Shown here one piece after another: positions 9,571-15,162 of a DNA stretch of 42,365 nt. This stretch comes from a virus, in the IMG/VR virus record IMGVR_UViG_3300037294_000660, positions 1-42,365 of that record; one strand, written 5' to 3'. The stretch's first letter is position 1; each line of letters starts with the position of its first letter. Both the position numbers and the translations under genes were made by a program. The notes beneath the pieces are model-generated. The model made no database searches. It saw nothing but the letters and a program-made list of their open reading frames with translations, and was not told where the DNA came from.

Positions 9571-9596
9571 GATAAAAGTAACTTATAAGTTTATTT

Positions 9597-9842
9597 TTAA
9601 ATTCTTTTAAAGTACCAGGAGAAAACAAGCGGTTCAGATTCCTTTGGTTCAAACCCTAATTCAATCAGCGCCTCATAAACAACATGTTCATCAACAGATT
9701 GAAAAGGAATAATTCGCTGGAAGTTTTCGACTAGTTTGTCTGTAGTATATTCAAACTCTTTGCTCAATACCTCTGCAGGGGTATAACTCTGGGAAATGAG
9801 TTTTTTTACTTCGTTCTTATAATTTAAAATGAATATTTCCAT
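9597..9842 (-). CDS. Hypothetical 81-aa protein downstream of a structured RNA leader
   Basis: Small, mostly helical acidic protein (MEIFILNYKNEVKKLISQ start; SWYFKRI end). No known domain. It is the only gene between the structured RNA (9845-9998) and the terminator at 9543-9570, so it forms its own transcription unit. Either the RNA is the 5' leader controlling this gene or it is an independent small RNA. The start follows an A/T-rich leader without a clear Shine-Dalgarno, normal for Bacteroidetes. Function unknown. Confidence 0.65.
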   Translation of the reverse strand: MEIFILNYKNEVKKLISQSYTPAEVLSKEFEYTTDKLVENFQRIIPFQSVDEHVVYEALIELGFEPKESEPLVFSWYFKRI

Positions 9843-9844
9843 AG

Positions 9845-9998
9845 TAAAATCAGTTAAATAGGGAGCGCCCTTTGCGGTTGACCAACCATTACGAGGAATG
9901 ATTATCGGACGGTTTTTTTTCCCGCTACCCGAATCCTGAGAACTCCCTATTTAAACTAATTATAGGGGGAACTCCTCGTATTTTAAAATGATTGGTCA
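9845..9998 (-). ncRNA. Structured RNA / leader with pseudoknot-like long-range pairing
   Basis: Two long inverted repeats interleave. (A) 9854-9865 (TTAAATAGGGAG on +) pairs perfectly with 9943-9954. (B) 9879-9897 (TGACCAACCATT then ACGAGGA) pairs with 9973-9980 and 9987-9998 (TCCTCGTA and AATGATTGGTCA, 11/12) with a bulge. A further hairpin, CCCTAT/ATAGGG, lies inside. Because A and B interleave, they form a pseudoknot or two alternative folds. A perfect -7 box, TATATTTG (10009-10002), on the minus strand places the transcript start at the first base of stem B. Candidate families to test are Flavo-1 and 6S RNA; I cannot assign one. It may also be a cis-leader for the 81-aa gene. Confidence 0.6.
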
Positions 9999-10001
9999 GA
10001 G

Positions 10002-10009
10002 CAAATATA
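10002..10009 (-). promoter_or_regulatory. -7 box for the structured RNA
   Basis: TATATTTG on the minus strand is a perfect TAnnTTTG match, ending about 4-7 nt before the first paired base of the RNA. No clear TTG -33 box was found at the normal spacing. Confidence 0.55.
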
Positions 10010-10017
10010 AGGTATTA

Positions 10018-10512
10018 TTACATATTGAGTAATTTTTTCTTTTCAGATTCAAATTCCTCTTTATTCAAAGTGCCATCAGACAGGAGTTCTTTCAACTTTT
10101 TTAATTTATCGTATTTATCAACAGAGGCAGCAGAAGTGGGATTATTGGTTTCTTTACAATTTTTTATTTCGCAAGTAGCGATTGCCTCTTCAATTTCTAA
10201 AGAATAATTGGTGATATTACCACCACCAACAATAAAAAAAACCTTTTCGGCACCCTTAAATTTTACTACCTTAATTTTTTTAATAATTACGTTTAATCCA
10301 GCATAAGCTGATCCAATTTGGATTGCACTTCCTGCCATCCATCCAGACATTTTTAAATAAACGAACGTACCCTGTAAACCAGAACCACGTCCAAGGGTGA
10401 TTGAGTCTCCTTCTTTATAAGTGACATCATTTGCAGCCTTATACTCTTCTACTCTCCCTTGTCCATTGGCAAAAGCAGAGACAAACAATAATACTAACGC
10501 TATTTTTTTCAT
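10018..10512 (-). CDS. Secreted protein with C-terminal SHOCT-like domain
   Basis: 164-aa protein using the ATG at 10512; an upstream extension would precede the signal peptide and overlap the previous gene. Residues 1-19 are a Sec signal peptide (MKKIALVLLFVSAFANGQ, Bacteroidetes-style cleavage before Q/G). The middle is beta-rich and Gly-rich. The C-terminal ~30 residues (KYDKLKKLKELLSDGTLNKE and the following EEFE) match a SHOCT short helical domain. It lies between the terminator of late block B and the structured RNA. A TATATTTA box upstream could be its own promoter. This suggests a lysogenic-conversion moron that alters the host periplasm or envelope, not a virion protein. That role is inferred. 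Confidence 0.72.
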   Translation of the reverse strand: MKKIALVLLFVSAFANGQGRVEEYKAANDVTYKEGDSITLGRGSGLQGTFVYLKMSGWMAGSAIQIGSAYAGLNVIIKKIKVVKFKGAEKVFFIVGGGNITNYSLEIEEAIATCEIKNCKETNNPTSAASVDKYDKLKKLKELLSDGTLNKEEFESEKKKLLNM

Positions 10513-10543
10513 TTTTATATGTTTAGTGAATCGTAAATATATG

Positions 10544-10567
10544 AAAAAACCCACACGAATGTAGGGT
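10544..10567 (-). terminator. Terminator of late block B (UUCG loop)
   Basis: On the minus strand, ACCC-T-ACA, a TTCG tetraloop, TGT-GGGT and a T6 run. It has one bulged T. It lies 26 bp downstream of the last block B gene and separates it from the secreted SHOCT-like moron. Confidence 0.75.
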
Positions 10568-10592
10568 GAATAATACATAAATATGTTTTGTA

Positions 10593-10802
10593 CTACGATT
10601 CTATTTCTACTAAGTTTTCTAAGAGTTGGCATAAATTAAGATAAGCAGGAAGTAGTTCCTTTGCTGTAAAATTATCCGTTTCATCGTCTGGTATGTTTGC
10701 CATTGCCATTGCAAACATTTTGTGCAAAGCCATTCGATGTTGTGATAGTGTCAATGCGCTTTCAATAACTGGTTGTAAAATAAGGTTTAAATGGGTATTC
10801 AT
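10593..10802 (-). CDS. Small helical protein, last gene of late block B
   Basis: 69-aa, almost entirely helical, Met- and Leu-rich (HRMALHKMFAMAMANIP). No recognised domain or signal. It sits at the 3' end of late block B just before a terminator, 86 bp after the preceding gene. Possibly a small tail-assembly or chaperone-type protein by position; unassigned. Confidence 0.5.
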   Translation of the reverse strand: MNTHLNLILQPVIESALTLSQHRMALHKMFAMAMANIPDDETDNFTAKELLPAYLNLCQLLENLVEIES

Positions 10803-10888
10803 AAGGTCTGTTTTTTGTAGTTAAAAAGTGAAATTTGAATTTACATTTTTTTAAGACAATACTTACTGTTTTAAATAAACAACATAAA

Positions 10889-11410
10889 TTAGGTATTGTC
10901 ACAAAAAATATTCCCATCGCTCCATTTATCAGGATCTACCACAAGGGGCTCCAGCACTTTTAAATCAAAGTGAAATTCCATACCGTAAAAACCGTCTTGA
11001 CCTTCAGAGAGCACTTCATCATAGGTCACGGAGTCTTTGTCGAAATTATTGTATAACCACCCAATAGTAGGCATTTTACTTTGAATGTTTATCCTGGACA
11101 AAACTTCAAGTCCTATTTGCTCTGCATTAGATACAGCTAATCGCTGTGCGGGGTAATCATCTTGTTTTACTTTGGTAAATAAAATAGAAAAAGCGAGCGA
11201 ACGGTTATTGAATGTGCGCTGCTCACTTCCTGATAGTTTACCATAGTAATCAAAAAAAACTAATGAAGGAGATTGCAGTCCCGCAACGCTTGCCATCTTG
11301 CTGGCGAGTTCCTCAGCTGATGTGCTGCAATAGTCTTTTATATCTACGTGCTTATTTGCTAGTTTACTGAAATAGTCATCTACTTTCTTGAATGATAGGA
11401 TTCTTTCCAT
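10889..11410 (-). CDS. Putative tail completion / minor tail protein
   Basis: 173-aa soluble acidic protein with no catalytic motif recognised. The sequence (FFDYYGKLSGSEQRTFNNRS, then SLAFSILF, then a GFYGMEFHFDLKV C-terminus) resembles conserved unknowns in Bacteroidetes phages. Its small beta-rich build and place just before the tape-measure block fit a tail terminator or connector role. It begins 1 bp after the upstream gene. The role is inference. Confidence 0.5.
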   Translation of the reverse strand: MERILSFKKVDDYFSKLANKHVDIKDYCSTSAEELASKMASVAGLQSPSLVFFDYYGKLSGSEQRTFNNRSLAFSILFTKVKQDDYPAQRLAVSNAEQIGLEVLSRINIQSKMPTIGWLYNNFDKDSVTYDEVLSEGQDGFYGMEFHFDLKVLEPLVVDPDKWSDGNIFCDNT

Positions 11411-11411
11411 G

Positions 11412-12248
11412 TTACTTTATTGAATTTTGGCGTTCTTTTTCTTTGTTTCTTATTATGGATTCATCCAGCACCGCTAGGAACTTGGAAGCGTACACCTTCT
11501 CGGTTTGTTGATGATTCCCAAAAACTTGAATTTCATCCATGGCCATGGAATCAATAATCTTAGAGAACGGCTGGTAGGCTTTTAGTTTCTTGAGTGGTTG
11601 TGGTTCTAGCTCCTCTTCAACCTTACGCGGTTGCGGGAACACGTTTGGGTTTCTATTAATAAAGTTTTGGCGACAGCCTGCATACGCATGAGCAATCATA
11701 AACTTTAGCGGGAGCGGGATAGCATCGGTTACATTTGCGTTGCTCTCTAAACATAGCGTGGAAAACGGTTTACGAATATCATCTAGCGAAGGCGCGGCGG
11801 CCTTGGGGCGATATAAAATAGCGGTTAAGCGGTGCAGATCATCGGGGTTATTTTCCAGCGACCACTTATAATAAAATGTATCAGCATAAGAGAGTTCCTC
11901 AATGGTAACATTAGCCATACGTGGTGCGGGACCATAAATACTTGTGCGAAAAGGCCAGCGACCTATTTTTATTTTATCAGGAAAACGGGTTAGGAGTTCT
12001 TTCTTGTCAAAAATAAATGCTGTGTATTGCTCCAGCTCTGAAAATGGAACTTGACTCCAAAGAAATACCGCTTTTACAATGTTTTTTAAGGTAGGTTTTG
12101 GAACGACTAGAATACTCAAGATAGCTACTTTGAAAAGTTTGGTTTCTACTTGCTCATTGCGAGAATTAAACATGAAACGACCTATCATCCTGATTTGGTA
12201 TTCAGAAAGATCGTTCCATCGTTGTGGTATTTTAAATTTAATTTTCAT
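11412..12248 (-). CDS. Conserved phage protein, possible tail assembly factor
   Basis: 278-aa protein. It opens with IPQRWNDLSEYQIRMIGRFM, a start pattern (PxxWNDLSxxQ) common to unassigned Bacteroidetes phage proteins encoded near tail genes. The middle is helical and contains RWPFRTSIYGPAPRMANVT; the C-terminus is charged. No signal peptide is present. It overlaps the 61-aa gene upstream by 11 bp and is followed after 1 bp by the next gene, so it is operonic. Tail-assembly chaperones often lie upstream of the tape measure; the assignment stays tentative. Confidence 0.5.
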   Translation of the reverse strand: MKIKFKIPQRWNDLSEYQIRMIGRFMFNSRNEQVETKLFKVAILSILVVPKPTLKNIVKAVFLWSQVPFSELEQYTAFIFDKKELLTRFPDKIKIGRWPFRTSIYGPAPRMANVTIEELSYADTFYYKWSLENNPDDLHRLTAILYRPKAAAPSLDDIRKPFSTLCLESNANVTDAIPLPLKFMIAHAYAGCRQNFINRNPNVFPQPRKVEEELEPQPLKKLKAYQPFSKIIDSMAMDEIQVFGNHQQTEKVYASKFLAVLDESIIRNKEKERQNSIK

Positions 12249-12423
12249 CGAAAATGTTTTTAGCTGTGCGAACTATCTTCTTTTTTTCTAGAGAAATCCC
12301 AAGAGTTATTCTACCTAGTTCGATTAGTTGTTCATCGGTAGGCAACTGAAAAGATGCCGTGCAATCTATTTGATGGAGTAGAAAGGCTTTTTGAATGTTT
12401 AATTGTGCTAATGTTTCGTTCAT
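12238..12423 (-). CDS. Small hypothetical protein coupled to the tail gene
   Basis: 61-aa protein (MNETLAQLNIQKAFLLHQID start). The ATG at 12423 is preferred to an upstream ATG at 12450 because AAAGGAA lies just before it and the longer form would overlap the u-spanin-like gene. It overlaps the following 278-aa gene by 11 bp, suggesting translational coupling. No domain recognised. Confidence 0.55.
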   Translation of the reverse strand: MNETLAQLNIQKAFLLHQIDCTASFQLPTDEQLIELGRITLGISLEKKKIVRTAKNIFDEN

Positions 12424-12437
12424 AATTCCTTTACTTT

Positions 12438-13004
12438 TTAAACCCACCATATTTTAGCCGCTATTCTCTTAAACCACGCTTTTATTATCGATCTATTGTA
12501 ATACAATACTATGCCAGCAAGAGCTGCTATAATCAAACCTACAAAGGCATTACGCTTTCTTTCTAGTTTCAATGTTTGCTGATTAAATTCTGATTTTAAT
12601 TTTTTATTTTCTTCTATTTGGCGTTTCTTTTCCAGTTTAGCAGCAGCTATCAAACTAGCCTTTTCATCAGTAAAAGTTGTATTATTAGTTGTGGTTTCTT
12701 CCTCGACTCTTTCAGCATTATTAAAAGTTGTGGTATTGCCTTTTGAATCGGTTGTGCTTGATGGCTTTGTAGGGTCAACGGGACGAATAGTTGTCTTTTT
12801 TATTATGGTTGCAGTTCTGGAAAGGGTTTTTGTTTCTACTACTTTCTTCATGTTTGAATCTGACTTCTCAGTTTCATTTTCTTTATTCGACTCTTCTATC
12901 TCGATTACTTCTGTCAACTGTGTTTTATCCTTTTTTACCGATCTACAGCCACCTATTGCCGAGGTTAGCGTAATAATTGACAATAATAATATTAGTTTTT
13001 TCAT
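12438..13004 (-). CDS. Putative unimolecular spanin (u-spanin)
   Basis: 188-aa protein with both anchors needed to link the two membranes. An N-terminal lipoprotein signal has a lipobox ending in Cys20 (MKKLILLLSIITLTSAIGGC). A C-terminal transmembrane helix spans about 153-169 (AFVGLIIAALAGIVLYY) and is followed by a basic tail. Between them lie a Ser/Thr-rich segment with low-complexity TTT repeats (about 60-115) and a charged helix (about 115-150). This layout is that of u-spanins, which disrupt the outer membrane in the last step of lysis. It lies after holin-like, endolysin and lipoprotein genes. The alternative is an unrelated envelope protein with the same topology. Confidence 0.72.
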   Translation of the reverse strand: MKKLILLLSIITLTSAIGGCRSVKKDKTQLTEVIEIEESNKENETEKSDSNMKKVVETKTLSRTATIIKKTTIRPVDPTKPSSTTDSKGNTTTFNNAERVEEETTTNNTTFTDEKASLIAAAKLEKKRQIEENKKLKSEFNQQTLKLERKRNAFVGLIIAALAGIVLYYNRSIIKAWFKRIAAKIWWV

Positions 13005-13021
13005 GGTTTATAGTTTTAAAA

Positions 13022-13348
13022 TTATTCAACAACTCGATTAATCCATCCAGACAAAAATTTTTGCTGGCTTCTGTTTTTTTGAGCAATCCGATTGTAATAT
13101 TTTATTCTTTCTAGTTTAAATCTTTCAATAAATAAACTGTCGTTTTTTTTCTTGATAACCACTTGTAAGCTATCGTATTTTTTTTCTAGGTAAACTGTAT
13201 CTTTTATTACTATCGTGTCACATGGAGCTAATACAATAGGCTCTATTATCGATATTAAAATACCTGCCTCTAGTGGAGCTTGTATAATAGTTGGCTCTTT
13301 TGGCTTACAGCCAGTAAAAAAAAGCAGCATTATGATTAGATACTTCAT
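13022..13348 (-). CDS. Lipoprotein in the lysis cassette (possible o-spanin)
   Basis: 108-aa lipoprotein: the signal MKYLIIMLLFFTGCKP has a lipobox ending in Cys14. The middle is beta/hydrophobic (EAGILISIIEPIVLAPCDTI), and the C-terminal half is charged coiled coil. Its start overlaps the endolysin stop by 4 bp, and the u-spanin-like gene follows after 17 bp. It may be a second outer-membrane lysis factor, or the o-spanin with its inner-membrane partner elsewhere. It may also be an exclusion lipoprotein. Function not established by sequence. Confidence 0.6.
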   Translation of the reverse strand: MKYLIIMLLFFTGCKPKEPTIIQAPLEAGILISIIEPIVLAPCDTIVIKDTVYLEKKYDSLQVVIKKKNDSLFIERFKLERIKYYNRIAQKNRSQQKFLSGWINRVVE

Positions 13349-13758
13349 GTTTTTTGATTTAAAATGTTTAGAAAGGCATCATCCATGCGGGTGTTTTCTT
13401 CTATTTTTCTTGCGCGTTTAGCTAAGATTATAGATGTTTCAACACCTGCATTTACTCCCATGTCGTAGATGTCATTAGCTATGTCCTGGTTAGTAATTTC
13501 ATCTCCACGAATAGTATCCCAATAGTTTACTTTATAAATTGCACATGCCTTTATTTTAGTAAGGGTTTTCATTTCTTGAACCGAGGGAATTTTCTTTAGA
13601 TATTTCATTAGTACGGGAGCGCTAATTCCATGATTTGTGCCGACAAGTTTTCCTTTTCCTTTTAGACCCCCAGTCCAATTTCCATTGTCCTCTTTATCTC
13701 CAGTGTAGCCACCTTCAAATGTCCGAGTTCTTTTATCTGCAATTTCAAAGTTTGCCAT
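13345..13758 (-). CDS. Endolysin, GH108-type muramidase
   Basis: 137-aa peptidoglycan hydrolase. The N-terminal motif has the catalytic Glu15 in FEGGYTGDKEDNGNWTGG followed by GKLVGTNHGIS, the EGGY..D.G-T..GI pattern of the glycosyl hydrolase 108 family. NYWDTIRGDEITNQDIANDI and DMGVNAG are typical of the GH108/PG-binding-3 segment. It is shorter than the usual ~180 aa, with a shortened C-terminus. No signal peptide, so it is expected to depend on a holin. Encoded between membrane proteins and the spanin-like genes. Cleavage of host cell wall at lysis is the expected role. Confidence 0.85.
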   Translation of the reverse strand: MANFEIADKRTRTFEGGYTGDKEDNGNWTGGLKGKGKLVGTNHGISAPVLMKYLKKIPSVQEMKTLTKIKACAIYKVNYWDTIRGDEITNQDIANDIYDMGVNAGVETSIILAKRARKIEENTRMDDAFLNILNQKT

Positions 13759-13760
13759 CG

Positions 13761-13925
13761 TTACTCTTTTTTATTTTTTTCAAGCAAATACCATCGCCTA
13801 ATTGTGTAGCCTGATATCAATAGAAAAGAAATGAACTTCATTACTATGTCTAATTTTGAAAACGAAATGGCCGTGAAAAACAGGAATCCTGCCGAAACTT
13901 TTAGATCAAAGAAATATTGGTGCAT
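13761..13925 (-). CDS. Small membrane protein of the lysis cassette
   Basis: 54-aa protein from the ATG at 13925 (a TTG upstream would add nine residues with no support). It has hydrophobic segments near residues 10-25 (VSAGFLFFTAISF) and 30-42 (VMKFISFLLISGY), then a basic C-terminus. It sits between the larger membrane protein and the endolysin, a usual place for a holin or antiholin. Either this or the 113-aa neighbour may be the holin. Confidence 0.55.
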   Translation of the reverse strand: MHQYFFDLKVSAGFLFFTAISFSKLDIVMKFISFLLISGYTIRRWYLLEKNKKE

Positions 13926-13960
13926 CGTATTTTTATTTTGGCCGTAAGGCAATTACTAAT

Positions 13961-14302
13961 TTATTTTCTCGCTTTCAATTCTAATTTTTGAAACAAAGCA
14001 GTCAACCGATCACTTCCTATACCAATTAAGAACGCAGCCCATCCTGTTGCATCTTGGCCAATTAAATTAACCGAGAATCGAATTGTAAAAGCAATTGTCA
14101 AAACAGTAATTGCTAATTTTTGAATATTATCTTGCAGCAAAAACAAGATTGAAAACTTCTCAGGACTCCCAATAGATGATTCCTTCTTTCGATTGCCTCT
14201 AATGCCCATCATTAGCAATGCAGCCAAAAGGGCAATGAACAAATAGGCTAAGAAAACTGTTGGCTCCATATCGCCAAGTAATACACTTGTAAATTCTTTC
14301 AT
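13961..14302 (-). CDS. Putative holin
   Basis: 113-aa protein with hydrophobic segments at about residues 14-36 (TVFLAYLFIALLAALLMMGI) and 60-75 (KLAITVLTIAFTIRF), plus a weaker one near 85-97 (WAAFLIGIG). Its C-terminus is charged (FQKLELKARK). It is the first membrane gene of the lysis cassette, upstream of the small membrane protein and endolysin. Holins form pores that release endolysin. The topology fits; no family was assigned by sequence. Confidence 0.6.
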   Translation of the reverse strand: MKEFTSVLLGDMEPTVFLAYLFIALLAALLMMGIRGNRKKESSIGSPEKFSILFLLQDNIQKLAITVLTIAFTIRFSVNLIGQDATGWAAFLIGIGSDRLTALFQKLELKARK

Positions 14303-14328
14303 GATATTTATTATTTATTAATTATTTT

Positions 14329-15162
14329 TTATTGACCAATTGGAGGCTCTTGACCAGCACCACCGCCAGTGCCACCGTCTGATGTGTTCATGTTTACAAC
14401 AGGAGTACTCGCAGATTCTGCACCATTAAACGTTGTAATTCTAACTGCATAAAATTGATTGGCTTGTAATCCTGATGCTGTGAATGAAGTTGCTGAAGTT
14501 TGAGCAAAATAGTTGCCATCTAAATAAATGTAGTAACTAGTAGCATTTGCGCCAGCAGTCCATTGAAAAGATATAGAGCTAGTTGTTCTCCCAGTTTGAA
14601 CTAAATTTGTTGCTGGACTTGGAGCAGTTGAACACTGAACAATCTCAGCAATTCTAGGGTTATAATCTGGCACAATGTTAGGGTCATTGCCTGGAGGTGA
14701 AAAGTAATCTTGTATTCTATAAGTTGTGTTACCCGACTTATACCAATTTCCATTTATTTCACCTTCACTAACTACACTAGTCATTTGAGAATCATAATAT
14801 AATTTAGAATTAACAACTAGAGTAGCACTTGGCGAATATAAAGTCATTCCTGTGTTACCTCCAGCGCAAGCTGAAGCAGAAGTTTCAAAGTTGTAGTTAC
14901 CAAAGATAAAAGAGTAAGCAGTAGCCGCAGTAGACCAAGTGTTCCGTGGCACTAATTGGTTTGATGAATAAGGCGCCATAGGAGTAGTTGACAAAACATA
15001 CTTTGCCAATGCATCGCTTTTAGTCATGCATTGATTGCTGGTTACGTGAGATTGCCCTGATTTTAGTGTAAAACCTAAAGTTGAAGCTTGCGTAAAAGTT
15101 ACCATTTGGTTAGATGCCTGACCGAATGTCAATACTGTAAATAATATCAATAAATACTTCAT
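14329..15162 (-). CDS. Exported fibronectin type III tail/adhesion protein
   Basis: 277-aa protein with an N-terminal Sec signal (MKYLLILFTVLTFGQA, cleavage after TFG). A beta-rich, Asn/Ser/Thr-rich middle follows. A fibronectin type III domain lies at about 180-265: APSPATNLVQTGRTTSSISF, then W and TAGANATSYYIYLDG, then GLQANQFYAVRITTFNGAES. The C-terminus is Gly-rich (DGGTGGGAGQEPPIGQ). The gene overlaps the tail-fibre gene by 1 bp, so they are co-translated. A signal peptide on a protein encoded in a tail operon is unusual. It may be an accessory adhesin or a processed tail protein. Confidence 0.65.
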   Translation of the reverse strand: MKYLLILFTVLTFGQASNQMVTFTQASTLGFTLKSGQSHVTSNQCMTKSDALAKYVLSTTPMAPYSSNQLVPRNTWSTAATAYSFIFGNYNFETSASACAGGNTGMTLYSPSATLVVNSKLYYDSQMTSVVSEGEINGNWYKSGNTTYRIQDYFSPPGNDPNIVPDYNPRIAEIVQCSTAPSPATNLVQTGRTTSSISFQWTAGANATSYYIYLDGNYFAQTSATSFTASGLQANQFYAVRITTFNGAESASTPVVNMNTSDGGTGGGAGQEPPIGQ

